The position numbers and the translations under genes are program-made. This document shows, piece by piece, positions 15,147 through 25,975 of a stretch of 64,000 nt of DNA. Below the pieces are notes generated by a model that worked only from the letters and a program-made list of their open reading frames with translations, searched no databases and was not told the origin of the DNA. The DNA is from Eriocheir sinensis (Eukaryota; Arthropoda; Malacostraca; Decapoda; Varunidae). Where the stretch lies: positions 21,655,924-21,719,923 of the forward strand of contig NC_066509.1 of the NCBI RefSeq assembly GCF_024679095.1, in the 5' to 3' direction. Every line of letters begins with the position of its first letter. Position 1 is the first letter of the stretch.

Positions 15147-17990
15147 CTAACCCCACCTAATATCGCTGTCCATGAATTTATCTAGTCTATTTTTGAATGT
15201 GACAATCGTATTGGCAATCACCACATGACTGCTAAGCCTATTCCACTCATCCACCACCCTGTTAGTAAACCAATTTTTGCCTATGTCCCTGTTGAATCTG
15301 AATTTATCCAGTTTAAACCCGTTACTTCGTGTCCTACCCGGTTCTCTTACCAACAAAACCTTATGAATGTCTCCCTTATTAAAGCCCTTCATCCATTTAT
15401 AAACCTCGATCATGTCTCCACGCACCCTTCGCCTTTCTAGAGAATGCAAGTTTGACTGTTTGAGTCTTCCCTCGTATGGCAAGTTTCTCAACCCCTGAAT
15501 CATCTTAGTCATTCTCCTCTGCACCGATTCTAACATTTTGATATCCATTCTATAGTAAGGTGACCAGAACTGAACCGCATAGTCAAGATGAGGTCTAACT
15601 AATGCTAAATATAGTTTGAGGAAGACTTCGGCGCTTCTGTTGCTTACGCTCCTTGAAATAAATCCCAGTACCCTATTAGCTCGATTTCTAGCTTGAATGC
15701 ATTGTGCCCTTGGACGGAGATCAGAGCTCACTAAGACCCCTAAATCCCTCTCGCACCCAGACCTACTTATGAGAGTGTCATTTAAGCAATAGTTATGTGA
15801 GGGGTTGTTCCTACCTACACTCAGAATACTGCACTTCCCTACATTGAACTCCATCTGCCATTTATCCGCCCAGTCATATAATCTGTTGAGTTCACCTTGG
15901 AGAATACTAGCGTCCTGATCCGACTCAATTACTCTACCGATCTTGGTATCATCTGCAAACTTACTGACATCACTACTAATTCCTGTATCTAAGTCATTGA
16001 TATAAATAATAAACAAAAGTGGACCTAATACCGAACCTTGCGGGACCCCACTCGTAACACATCCCCAGTCAGATCGTTTACCATTGATTTGCACTCTTTG
16101 CTTCCTATTGCTAAGCCACGCCTTGACCCAGTTCAAAACTTTACCCTCTACTCCGTGAGCCTGTAATTTAAGCAACAGTCGTTGGTGAGGAACTTTGGCA
16201 AACGCTTTACTAAAATCAAGATGGATTACATCATAATTTTCATCTCTGTCAACCGCCTCAAATACTTTATTGTAGAAGGACAAGAGATTGGTGAGGCATG
16301 ACCTACCTTTTGTGAACCCATGCTGCGGGTCGTGAATTAAGCTGTGTTTCTCTAAATGCTCCCGAATGTTCCTGGCTATTATGGACTCCAGCATCTTCCC
16401 TATAACCGATGTTAAGCTAATTGGGCGATAGTTTGAAGCAACTGACCTGTCCCCCTTTTTAAAAATCGGCGTCACATTAGCTACTTTCCATAGGCTCGGC
16501 ACATAGCCAGTATTTACCGACATCTTAAAGATGTCGGTTAGTGGGTCACTGATTACATCACCTAACTCTTTTAATACCCTCGGAAATATCCCGTCAGGAC
16601 CTGGCGACTTGTTCTTCTTAAGCTTATCTATCTCATCCTGAACTACTTGCCTGGTAATGATTATATCCCTCAATTTATCGCCATCCCCGCCCTCGTACAC
16701 CTGAACTCTTTCCGGTATAGTCGTTCGATCCTCCTGTGTGAATACTGAAAGGAAGTAGTCGTTCAACAATGTGCTCATATTTTCGTAATTTTCTACTAGC
16801 TCCCCTGTGTTTGTTTTCAGCGGTCCAATTTTCTCCCGTGTTTTTCTATACATCTGAAAGAAGCCCTTAGGATTACTTTTCGCCTCATTTGCTACTTTGA
16901 TCTCATAGTTCTTTTTTGCTATCCTGGTGTTTTTCTTAACTAATCTAGATAGTTCGACGTACCGGCCCTTGAGATGTGTTTCCCCATTCTTTATTTTCTG
17001 ATAAATTCCCTTCTTTAACCCAATCTCGTGTTTTAGTCCACGAGTCATCCACTTAGGATCATTGTTTTCTTTTCTAAGTGTTCGCTGTGGTATATGCTGT
17101 TCTTGCCACTCTACTATTACTCTAACTAAATTATTGTAAGACATTTCTACCTGGTTCTCCTGGCTCTCCAATCCGCAGTTCTGGCCCTCATGAATCCCTA
17201 AATTATCCCAGTTTACCCCTTCAAGATGTCTTCGAAGCCCCTCGTAGTTTGCTCTTCTAAAATCTGGCACTAACACTGGGTTTGGTTCGCGGGTTACCGC
17301 CCAGTCTAAGCTAAAACGAACCGTTCTGTGATCACTATTTCCTAACTCTCCGCCCACCTCCAACTCACGTAGCAAGTTCCCATTATTGGTTAGGACTAAG
17401 TCTAATATGTTATCTCCTCTGGTAGGCTCAGTAACTACCTGCTTAAGGAAATTATCTTGTATAACTTCAAGAAAGTCCTCGGCTTCCAGGTCACCCACTA
17501 GGTCTTCCCAGTCTATATTCCTATAATTAAAGTCCCACAGTACGCAGACATTTCTACTCCTACTCGCCCTGCCAATCTCCTGTAGTAATATACTCGTGTC
17601 CTGCCTGTTAAGGTTGGGTGGCCTGTATATAACTCCTAGAGTTAGTTTTTCTTTCCCTTTGTAAACGTCCACCCAAACTGATTCTGAATCCATGTTAGTT
17701 TTGACTGAGTTGTTAACTAAACATTTAAGTGAGTCTTTAACATATAGCGCAACTCCACCTCCCTTTCTGCCCCTTCTGTCTTTGTGAAACATCTGATAAC
17801 CCGTTATTTCAAATTCTGATCTAAAATTTCTATTAGCAGTGTCTATCCATGTCTCAGTGATCGCTATTATGTCAAAATTTTCTGAACAAGCTTCACCCCT
17901 TAGTAAGTCTATCTTGTTTCTGAGGCTCCTGCTGTTAGTATAGAAGATTCTTAGCCCGTCCTCTGTTACTCCCCTAGAATTACTGAGTCG
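15147..17990 (-). CDS. LINE K ORF2: endonuclease-reverse transcriptase, open
   Basis: The frame is open for 948 codons from a TGA at 17993-17991 to the stop at 15147; the first ATG (17792) lies inside the endonuclease, so the native start lies further upstream, near where the SINE inserted. Endonuclease: TNSRSLRNKIDLL, ITETWID, RKGGGVALYVK, a block reading WDFNYRNIDW where GDFN is usual, and NSDHRTV. RT: SPGPDGIFPRVLKEL, NYRPISLTSVIGK, HLDFSKAFAKVPH (usually AFDKV), SGVPQGSVLGPLLFIIYIND and KFADDTKI. The C-terminus has RRMTKMIQGLRNLPYEGRL. The Gly-to-Trp and Asp-to-Ala changes hint that this copy, though open, may be impaired. It performs target nicking and target-primed reverse transcription in the family. 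Confidence 0.93.
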   Translation of the reverse strand, partial: RLSNSRGVTEDGLRIFYTNSRSLRNKIDLLRGEACSENFDIIAITETWIDTANRNFRSEFEITGYQMFHKDRRGRKGGGVALYVKDSLKCLVNNSVKTNMDSESVWVDVYKGKEKLTLGVIYRPPNLNRQDTSILLQEIGRASRSRNVCVLWDFNYRNIDWEDLVGDLEAEDFLEVIQDNFLKQVVTEPTRGDNILDLVLTNNGNLLRELEVGGELGNSDHRTVRFSLDWAVTREPNPVLVPDFRRANYEGLRRHLEGVNWDNLGIHEGQNCGLESQENQVEMSYNNLVRVIVEWQEQHIPQRTLRKENNDPKWMTRGLKHEIGLKKGIYQKIKNGETHLKGRYVELSRLVKKNTRIAKKNYEIKVANEAKSNPKGFFQMYRKTREKIGPLKTNTGELVENYENMSTLLNDYFLSVFTQEDRTTIPERVQVYEGGDGDKLRDIIITRQVVQDEIDKLKKNKSPGPDGIFPRVLKELGDVISDPLTDIFKMSVNTGYVPSLWKVANVTPIFKKGDRSVASNYRPISLTSVIGKMLESIIARNIREHLEKHSLIHDPQHGFTKGRSCLTNLLSFYNKVFEAVDRDENYDVIHLDFSKAFAKVPHQRLLLKLQAHGVEGKVLNWVKAWLSNRKQRVQINGKRSDWGCVTSGVPQGSVLGPLLFIIYINDLDTGISSDVSKFADDTKIGRVIESDQDASILQGELNRLYDWADKWQMEFNVGKCSILSVGRNNPSHNYCLNDTLISRSGCERDLGVLVSSDLRPRAQCIQARNRANRVLGFISRSVSNRSAEVFLKLYLALVRPHLDYAVQFWSPYYRMDIKMLESVQRRMTKMIQGLRNLPYEGRLKQSNLHSLERRRVRGDMIEVYKWMKGFNKGDIHKVLLVREPGRTRSNGFKLDKFRFNRDIGKNWFTNRVVDEWNRLSSHVVIANTIVTFKNRLDKFMDSDIRWG

Positions 17991-18333
17991 TCAAAGTAAC
18001 GGCCTCGTGTTCAGGAGGACGCGAGTTCAATCCCCGCCCGGTGCCACCAAGCTGGGATTTTTCAGCCGCCGCCGAGTGGCTTAAAAAACTACCCACATGC
18101 TGTCCAGAAGACCACCTATCAACCCGGACTCTAGATTCTAGGATCAAAGATGAGCTCTGGGAGGGCAGCATGAGCCAATGCAAGATGGCGCCACTATAAA
18201 CACTCGCCTGCGCCAGAACGGGCTGGGCCGACCATCAGGACCTACCGGAAAGAAGCCTTGGACCGACAAACAGGATCCACCGGGAAGAAGCCTACCGGCG
18301 CAATAGGCTGCAATGTAAAAAAAAAAAAAAAAA
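17976..18333 (+). mobile_element. SINE S copy 1, tRNA-headed, in the LINE K spacer
   Basis: The left end carries a tRNA-like head with a box B at 18023-18033 (GAGTTCAATCC), followed by GGTGCCACCA, reminiscent of a tRNA 3' end. A shared body follows (CTGGGATTTTTCAG, CCCACATGCTGTCC, CAACCCGGACTCTAGA), and an A-run at 18317-18333 ends it. The same body recurs at 41019-41372. It sits between ORF1 and ORF2 of LINE K in opposite orientation and destroys neither frame. Target duplications are not obvious. The extreme left end is blurred, so the exact start is uncertain. Confidence 0.85.
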
Positions 18334-18411
18334 GCTGCCTGGTTATATTATGAGCTAGATGTCCCCTCCCATTACTCCTCCCATTGCTCCCATTACTCCT
18401 CCCCCCCTCGC

Positions 18412-19902
18412 CTATACTAAAAAATCCCTCAGGGTACCAAGTGCTCGCTCAAGGGAGTCTGAGAAAGCCTCAACACCCTTGAACGTCAAGTGTATCCCGT
18501 CACGGGCGTAGAGGGCGTCGTTGCCAAGGAAGAGGTCCCAGTTGTCGACGAACAGCCACCCATTGCGCCCGCAGTGCTCAGCAAGTCTACTGTTCACTGC
18601 TATCGCCCTGGACAGCCATCCATCGCCAACGCCCCTCCTTGGCAGGACGCCACACACTACTGGCGACCCACCAGCGTCACGTATCCTGCCTAACAATTCT
18701 CTAAAACGCCTGAGAAGGTCCTCGCTTGGCACACGAGAAACGTCGTTTCCGCCACAGCTGAGAAAGACAATGGGGTTCGATCCCTCGCTTGCCATACACG
18801 CCTCAATCCTGTCTGATATATGGCCCACCCCTGCCCCTGGGAAACACACCCTCGTCCTGTTCTTATCCTTGGAGCAAAAATACCTGTCAACATAACGAAC
18901 CTGACTATCACCAACAACAAGAACCCGACGGTCGGAAGGGGGCCAGGAGGGTGGGTGAAGGGGAGGGAGAGCAGGAAGGGAGGGAGGGACCTGCTGTGAA
19001 GAACGAGGAGAAATTGTGGAAGAGGTGGAAGGTGGACAGGAGGAGGAGGAGGAGGAAGAGGAAGAAGGAGAAAGGTAGGGTGAGGGGGTGGAGGGAGGAA
19101 CGGACGAGGAGAGGGAGGAGGAAGAGGGGGAAAGGGAAGGTAAGGGACAGGTGTTAGAGGGAGGGACGAGCGATCAGGCGGAGGACAAGGACGAGAAAGA
19201 GGGAGGAGGAGGAGGAGGAGAGTGGGCAGGAAGAGGGAGAGGGGGACGGAAGAGGAAGGCGAGGTGGAGGAGGAGGAGGGGGAGGGAGGAGGAGGAGGAG
19301 GAGGAGGAGGAGGAGGAAGGAGGAGTAGGTGAAAGGGAGAGTGAGGTGGGGGAGGGAGGTACGGACGAGGAGAGGGAGGAGGAAGAGGGGGAAGGGGAAG
19401 GTGAAGGACAGGTGTGGGAGGGAGGGACGAGCGAACAGGCGGAGGACAAGGACGAGAAAGAGGGAGAGGAGGAGGAGGAGGAGGGTGGGCGGGGAGAGGG
19501 GAGAGGGGGGACGGAAGAGGAAGGCGAGGAGGAGGAGGAGGAGGAGGAGGAAGAGGAGGAAGAAGAGGAGAAGAAGGGGTGGGAAGCGGGGAGATCGGAG
19601 ATGGTCGAGGAGGAGGAGGAGGAGGATGGGAGGGGCTGCTGTGTGGGTGAACACAATACTGGAGGGGAGGAGGACGAGGAAGAAGAGGAAGAGGAAGGGG
19701 AGGAGGAGGAGGCGGGGCTTGTTGCTGCTACACTAACCAGTAAGTGTACCTGGGCGGCGAGAGTCGTAACCCTATTCTCTAACTCTATGATCCTCTGATC
19801 ATCCTTCTGAGTCTTAACGCAGAACCTACAAACGTCCTTGGAAAGAAAGTACTGCTTGGCCATACGAAGGCCACACCCAGAACAACGCTTGAGGGACGTC
19901 AT
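18412..19902 (-). pseudogene. LINE K ORF1: zinc motif, coiled coil, Ser/Pro-rich region, SGNH esterase
   Basis: From ATG at 19902 to TAG at 18412 the frame has a single stop, TGA at 19176-19174. The N-terminus reads CSGC, then CRFC, a four-cysteine zinc motif, followed by a coiled-coil stretch (IIELENRVTTLAAQVHLLV). About residues 60-330 are Ser/Pro-rich low complexity, including a 261-bp in-frame tandem duplication. The C-terminus is an SGNH hydrolase: VVGDSQV (catalytic Ser), SCGGNDVS (Gly-Asn) and ARDGIHL (Asp-His). The stop is a TGT-to-TGA change, because the second duplicate unit keeps Cys at the matching codon. Otherwise about 496 residues. Architecture matches LINE A ORF1. Confidence 0.87.
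19025..19720. repeat. Purine-rich low-complexity region with 261-bp tandem duplication
   Basis: G/A-rich plus strand made mainly of GGA and GAG. A block containing cggacgagga starts at 19101 and again at 19362, a period of 261 bp or 87 codons. Units are about 19060-19320 and 19321-19581. On the minus strand this encodes the Ser/Pro-rich part of LINE K ORF1. Confidence 0.85.
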
Positions 19903-20580
19903 GGTGAAGATATGGGCGAGGCAAGACGGAAACAATTAGGCGCGTTAAGACGTTAACAAAGTACGCAGCTGCGGTGAGGTCGTCAGGTCAAAAATGTGTA
20001 TCTAGGAAAACAAACCAACAGCTGCTGTGAGGTCGCAGTCAGGTCAATTCCCCGGGGAAAAGGGTGTGTCTCGGGTAAAAAGGCGCGGTTATTTCTATCC
20101 ACCAAGACACAACATAGGCCAATATTAATATACTGAGAAATCACTTATGTAAAGAAGATAATAACTGTGTTCACTAGGTTTGCGCGGAAAGTGGATTATC
20201 TAGTGTTTTGTGTGGACTTAGAAATTAACGTAGCTTGGCGCGCCTGATTCACGTAGTCCTATTATCACAGCACAGTAAAGTATCCTAATAATAGAAGGAG
20301 AAGAAAACACAAAAGCAATATAAAAAACACAAAAGCAATATAAAACCGTGTAACACTGGGTTGGCGTGAAAGAATGTTGAATTTAGTGTAGATGTGGGAA
20401 GCTTAATACACTTGTCCTAGGAGTAACTGTGGATCACTATCTAACTAAGTAAACACTAAATCAGAACACTTAGCGGTCTGTAGTAGAGGGCAGGGTAATC
20501 CTCCTGGTTTTGAATTCCTCCAGTACAGCAGCAGTTCACAGAAGCACAGAACGCCTCACACCGCGAAAGCAGAGGAAAAC

Positions 20581-20582
<2 letters not shown>
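19903..20582 (-). other. Upstream leader of LINE K, unassigned limit
   Basis: No coding motif. It contains a short tandem repeat aaacacaaaagcaatata near 20306-20343. It presumably includes the LINE K 5' UTR, where an internal Pol II promoter would lie in this type of element, but I see no diagnostic promoter motif. Confidence 0.45.
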
Positions 20583-20644
<62 letters not shown>

Positions 20645-20664
20645 CAGTTGTGGTGGTAGTAGTA

Positions 20665-20725
<61 letters not shown>

Positions 20726-20780
20726 TAGTAGTGGTGGTGGTAGTAGTAGCGGTGGTAGTAGTAGCGGTGGTAGTAGTAGT
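20583..20780. repeat. (GTA)n microsatellite
   Basis: GTA tract with GTG interruptions, directly abutting the truncated 5' end of LINE H copy 2. Confidence 0.95.
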
Positions 20781-21285
20781 TGTAGTGGAACAGAGCATAT
20801 GAAGAAAGAATACAGAATGTGGACCAGGGCTCCTTCACCCCGGTAGTATTCACGACGGCAGGAGGGATGGGACCAAGGGCGCAGAGCTTCTACGCAAGAC
20901 TCGCCGAAACACTGGCGGATAAGAAACAACAGCCAAGAAGCAGTGTGGTCGCCTGGATGAGATGCAGGCTGTCCTTCTCCCTCCTGAGGTCAGCCTTGGT
21001 CTGCCTGAGAGGAACCAGGTCACCTGCACCCAAAACCACCCGCATTGCTGACCTGGACTTTGAGGCGACGGTGGTTGATAGTCGTATCAACCACAAGCTC
21101 TGTTAGCTTAAAAATAAAATGTTTAGTAAAGTTTGTAATATTAAATAAAGATGGTTGCCGGCCACAGTCATTGGCGGGGTGGGGCCAATGAATTGCTCTG
21201 TGAAAGGATATGAGAGAATATACCGCTCACAACGCAACTCTAATAGATGGAAACCCGTAGTAGCAAAAAAAAAAGAAAAAAAAAG
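20781..21285 (+). mobile_element. LINE H copy 2: 5'-truncated, in (GTA)n
   Basis: Begins at the (GTA)n edge inside the coding C-terminus (VDQGSFTPVVFTTAGGMGPR) and stays open through a tail not intact in copy 1 (WMRCRLSFSLLRSALVCLRG) to TAG at 21104. The 3' UTR matches 13421-13573 and ends in an A-rich run followed by (GTA)n at 21286-21334. It therefore repeats the pattern of family H ends joined to (GTA)n. Confidence 0.82.
20790..21106 (+). pseudogene. LINE H copy 2 C-terminal coding remnant
   Basis: About 105 open codons of the family H C-terminus, lacking the zinc and nuclease motifs because of 5' truncation. Reads through FYARLAETLADKK and the Arg-rich helix to a TAG stop. Confidence 0.75.
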
Positions 21286-21299
21286 TAGTAGTAGTAGTG

Positions 21300-21334
<35 letters not shown>
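21286..21334. repeat. (GTA)n microsatellite
   Basis: Short GTA tract after the A-rich 3' end of LINE H copy 2. Confidence 0.9.
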
Positions 21335-21335
<1 letters not shown>

Positions 21336-21785
21336 TGTGGGGGGGTTTAAGTGGCAGTATATTCACTCATATTTTTTGTATTTCTATTTCAGAATGTTTT
21401 TTTTCTTGTTTTCTTCCTCTCTTTTTCCTTTTTGTTTGTTTTTCTTTTACTTTTAACTATATTTTGTCTGCTGAGTACATTTTTCTTTACATTTCAGTCT
21501 TCGTCATTTTTCCCTATTCATAAACTTCTTTTTTCGTATTTTCATTGTTCCTTTCTTCCTTTCATTCTTCCTTTTTATTTCTTTCCCTTGTACCTTCTTT
21601 CTTTCTAATCTTTTTAATGCCTTTATGGAAACATATTTCAAGTTTCTTTTGTTCCTTCTTTCTCTACAGTGACCCGGATTCGTTCAAATTGAGATGATTC
21701 TGATATACTTGCCTTGTGTCCATCTCATCACATTCTTGTCCTCCTTGCTCCTCTTCCATTTTTTTTCCATAGCTCCTCCTCCTCC
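21335..21785. other. T-rich spacer without gene
   Basis: T-rich sequence with many TTTCTT words, ending in a short CTCCTCCTCCT run that abuts a LINE A fragment. No coding motif. Confidence 0.6.
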
Positions 21786-22670
21786 TTTGTAAGTTAATGG
21801 AGACTATCATTCGCAACAATATGGTGAAATTCTTCGATGAAAATAATATAATGAATAGTTCGCAACATGGCTTCCGTAGTAAACGTTCGTGTTTAACTAA
21901 CTTACTTGATTATTTTTCATTATATTTTTGAGGTGATCAATGGAAGCAGATCAGCAGATATCATATATCTGGATTTTCAAAAGGCATTTGATAAGGTCCC
22001 CCACAAACGATTTCTCAGCAGACTATTGGCGCACGGTATCTCAGGTAACATTCACAATTGGCTTGTGGACTGGCTCTCTGAGCAGAAACAGAGAGTAGTT
22101 CTAAACGGTGTTACATCTAACTGGCTCGATGTAAGAAGCAGCGTACCTCAAGGATCATTGCTTGGTCCCATGCTCTTCTTAATTTATGTTAATGATATCG
22201 ATGATGGGCTCACTTGCAAAGTATCAAAATTTGCTGACGACACAATTTTTTTTTTTTTAATTTGAGGGTGAAAAGGTATAGATCGACTTGCACGTTGGAC
22301 CGATCAATGGCAAATTAAATTTAACGTTGACAAATGTAAGGTGTTACACATCGGAAACAATAACAATCGCGTTCAGTACGTAATGGATGGCCAACAACTT
22401 TCTGCAGTAAGTAAAGAAAAGGATCTTGGAATTACTATATCAAGCGATTTAAAGCCCGGTCAGCATCGTTCAGAGGTAGTGAAAATAGCAAACAAATTGA
22501 TTCCCTTCATCGGACAAGTATTTAATAATAAATCGGAAAATATTAAAGCTTTATAATTCGCTGGAGTACTGTGTCAGTTTTTGTCTCCCTATTACAGAAC
22601 AGATGTAGAACAGTTAAAAAGGGTTCAACGGAGAGTAACAATAATAATTCCTAGGTTGAGAAATATAGAT
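21786..22670 (+). pseudogene. LINE A copy 2: RT fragment
   Basis: Closely matches LINE A from about 6386 onward. It contains QHGFRSKRSCLTNLLD across a frameshift, IYLDFQKAFDKVPH, a SSVPQGSLLGPMLF block (usually SGVPQGS) and KFADDT, then a T-run insertion at about 22245. It keeps the segment that LINE A lost (WQIKFNVDKCKVLHIG, EKDLGITISSDL), which shows that LINE A suffered a deletion. Both ends are truncated; the left end abuts a short (CTC) run. Confidence 0.88.
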
Positions 22671-22684
22671 AGAAAAAGATAGAA

Positions 22685-23815
22685 CAAGAGTCAACATGGC
22701 AGCGGAATTAAAGAGGTAGAAGACTATCAGTAAGAGAAGAGCTGATGAGACGAAGAGCCTTAGACTCTACTCTGTCCAAGAGAGCTGTGTGAGTGGAGCC
22801 TTTCCCACACGTGAGATACATACTCCATACGAGGGCGGACAAGACCCCTGCATATGGATAGCAATTTTGCATGGGCGAGAAACTGGCGGAGACGATACAG
22901 AACGCCCAACCTCGAGGAAGCTGATTTAGTGAGAGAGATGTGATGTTTCTAGTTAAGGTTTTGAATTAAAGACCGAAGATGTTTAATGTAGAGGGTGACA
23001 GCTGAGTGTTGTCGAAGAATAGGGGATAGGTGTTTGAAAGATTGTGTCAAGTTGATAGGTGAAGAAATTGAGTTTTTGAGTTATTGAAGGACACAAGGTT
23101 CCTTCTACCCCAATCGGAAATAATAGCAAGGTCAGCGGTTAAGTGTTCTGCAGCCTCCCGTCTTGAGTCTTGTAATTCCTGTTGTGGGGGTCTTCTGTTG
23201 AAAGAAGTTGAATAATGCAGAGTACTGTAGAGTCGTCGGCGTATGAGTGGATAGAACAGTTTGTTGCGGAAGGAAGATCATTGAAGAATATCAGAAAGAA
23301 AGTGGGAGACAGGACAGAGCCCTGCGGGACACCACTGCTGGTGTCCGTCTACCTCAGCAGAGATAGAACGGCCGGAAAGGAAACTGGAGATGAAAGCACA
23401 AAGAGAGGGATAGAATCCGTAGTGGGGTAGTTTAGAAGGCAAAGATTTGTGCCAGACTCTATCGAAAGCTTTTGATATGTATAGCGCAACTGAGAAAATT
23501 TCACCGAAACGGCTTGCGGAACGGCTTGCGGAACCCATACTGGCGATCGGATAGAAGGTTAGAAGTGGATAGATGCTTATGAATCTTTCGGTTAAGGATT
23601 GATTCAAAAGATTTAGAAAGCGGGAAAGTAAAGCAACAGGACGGTATTTTGAGGGATTGGAACGGTCACTCTTCTTAGGCACAGGCTGTATGTAGGCGTA
23701 CTTCCAGCAGAAAGAAAAGGTAGATGTTGACAGGTAGAGGAGAAAGAGTTTGACCAGGCAGGGTGTCAGCAAGGAGGCACAGTTTTTAAGGTTCGCCCCA
23801 GTACACAGGGGAAGC
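22685..23815 (-). pseudogene. LINE J fragment 1: RT of a second Jockey-like family
   Basis: On the minus strand from about 23772: KYAYIQPVPKKSDRSNPSKY, ALYISKAFDRVWHKSL (catalytic Asp replaced: usually LDISKAFD), FISSFLSGRSIS. The GVPQGS block is degraded and the frame then breaks; a YTDDST-like remnant near 23215 and late motifs (RPRMEYVSHVWEGS, RVESKALRLI) continue to about 22700. Typical of a LINE family common in crustaceans. It shares the family of the pieces at 50613-50850 and 51197-51450. Dead. Confidence 0.82.
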
Positions 23816-23909
23816 GTTTCGAGTGGGTGGCAGGAGACTGTGAAGGAGAGAGGCTGGAACTATAAGGGACGGAGAGCTTGGGACTGTAAGGGAGGCACAT
23901 AAAGAAATA

Positions 23910-24119
<210 letters not shown>

Positions 24120-24216
24120 ACTCAGATTGATATAGACTAAAAAATTACTGAATATTTTTATCTCTGTTTTTTGAATGACTATATATTTTTATGAAACTCT
24201 TTGAAGGCACGAAGCA

Positions 24217-24221
<5 letters not shown>

Positions 24222-24300
<79 letters not shown>
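24222..24300. repeat. (GT)n microsatellite
   Basis: Perfect GT tract of about 80 bp. Confidence 0.95.
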
Positions 24301-24305
<5 letters not shown>

Positions 24306-25075
24306 TTTTTAATAAGAAAAGTGAGGGTAGGGACGAAGGCGAGAAGGTGAAGGCATAGGCCCTGTCGTCATTTTTCTCTGAGGGGACGATTTTCACGCAA
24401 GAGGAAGGAAGGAGGAGGAAAGGATGGAAATAATGGAGAGAAAGGAGGACGAGGAGGAGAAGGAGGAGGAGGAGGAGGAGGGGAAGGAGGAGAAGGAAGA
24501 GGAGGAGGAGGTGAAATAGGACTGGTTTATAGTGACATGTATTCGTGTTAGGTGTGTGTGTGTGTGTGTGTGGGTGGGTGTGCGTGAAAGACCGACAGAG
24601 ACCAAGAACGATCGACTAACTGAATCCTCGTGTGTGGGTGGCACTGAGTGTGTGTGTGACTGGAGACAGAATGGATTTGCAAGAGTGGGAGTGTGGGTGG
24701 GTGAGTGGGGACTATACATGGGTAGAGGAAGGTGGGTGGTGACTAGATGCTGTGACAGGGGAGATCAGTGGGATGATGGGAGTGAGTAGGTGGGCGGGGT
24801 GGTTGGATGGGTCAGAGGAAGGTGGTTGGATGCCGTGACAGGGGAGATCAGTGGAAGGGTGGGAGAGAGTGGGTGGGTGTAGGCTGTGGAGAGAGGTCGG
24901 TAGTGGCTCCTCCCTCCCCAAAAGGTTTGAGAGTACTATTTTTTTTTAGTATCGCTGGTAATCTACTCGTAAAGGGAAGGATTGGACATACACTCTCTCT
25001 CCCTCTCTTTCCTTTTTCCTCCTCCTCTCGTTCTCGCTATTCCTCCTTCACATCCTACTCTTGCTAGTGTTGCTG
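24301..25075. other. Low-complexity spacer, GGA-rich then GT-rich
   Basis: Contains (GGA)n near 24440-24512, a short (GT)n near 24551-24570 and a diverged direct repeat of about 90 bp near 24735-24880 (ctgtgacaggggagatcagtg twice, as tgctgtgac and tgccgtgac). No gene. Confidence 0.6.
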
Positions 25076-25133
25076 CCACTACTACTACTCCTGGTATTGC
25101 TGCTACAATTACTACTACTGCTGCTGCTGCTAT

Positions 25134-25174
<41 letters not shown>

Positions 25175-25175
25175 T
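25076..25175. repeat. (ACT)n microsatellite
   Basis: Trinucleotide ACT tract with GCT interruptions. Confidence 0.92.
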
Positions 25176-25766
25176 ACTACTTCTCATTACTGTCTTATTC
25201 TCCTCATTCTTCTCTCTCTTCCACTACTTCATATTATTCTCTCTCTTTCTCATATTGTTTCTCCTCTCTTTTTTTTCTTTGCCTCATCTCATTAATTCTT
25301 ATTTCATCTGGTCTTGTTCTTCATGTCTGCCTGTTATTTTTCCGGTTATTTTTATTTCTACTTTTTTTTAACCCTAGGCACAACCCTTCACCCTGCACAT
25401 AACACTTTCTTCCCCATCGCCTCGTGATTGGCCTGCTCTTAGCTACTCAAGGGTCGTGAGGGCGAGAGTCATGCGTTGAGTGGTGCTGGTTTTCAACTCT
25501 CCTGGTGATGGGTTGGTCTGTATGTGACTGTCTTGCCGCCGATCACCGGGATTATGGAGGGAACGAAAGTGAGGGGAAGAGGAGGAGGAGGAGGAGTAGG
25601 AGGATTGAAGACAAAAAAGATTGGGATTGCTGGAGTTGGAAAAAGGAAGGAGCAGGAGGAGGAGAAGGGAGAAAAAATTTGATACTATCGGAGGAGGAAA
25701 AGGTAACGAACAAGGAGGAGGCGGAAGAGAAAGGAAAAGAAAAAGTAGCAGGGGTCAGTTAGGGAA
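25176..25766. other. Spacer left of the nested transposon stack
   Basis: Pyrimidine-rich then purine-rich sequence. No gene or element recognised up to the piggyBac-like terminal repeat at 25767. Confidence 0.5.
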
Positions 25767-25975
25767 CCCATTTATGCCTGGCGTCCTATATATAGTCCAC
25801 CCTTCTATTGAATCATAGAAAATTGGGATATTATAGAAAACGGAATTTGGTGATCTCACATTCCTTACTGAAGTATGGGCTCTAGAACAGGCAGCACCCC
25901 TTGAAATCTGGTGTCAGGATCTCTGTTGCACAGCATCTTAAAGTTAAGGATTTTTGACATTTCGTTTTTTCGTCA

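Larger units (their letters stand above)
15061..20580 (-). mobile_element. LINE K: nearly full-length CR1-like element
   Basis: On the minus strand: a 5' leader (about 20580-19903, limit uncertain), ORF1 (19902-18412), a spacer carrying a SINE, ORF2 (17990-15147) and a short 3' UTR ending in tandem TTCTTATG octamers against (GTA)n. Octamer tails of this kind are typical of CR1. ORF2 is open and ORF1 has only one stop, so this is the best preserved LINE in the window. Confidence 0.92.

Noticed and set aside
15147..17990. Long intact ORF considered as a host gene
   Set aside because: Endonuclease and FADD-type reverse transcriptase motifs and an octamer tail identify it as LINE ORF2.
24145..24396. 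Thr-His-rich frame
   Set aside because: Translation of (GT)n; the same applies to frames at 48231-48467 and 60016-60303.
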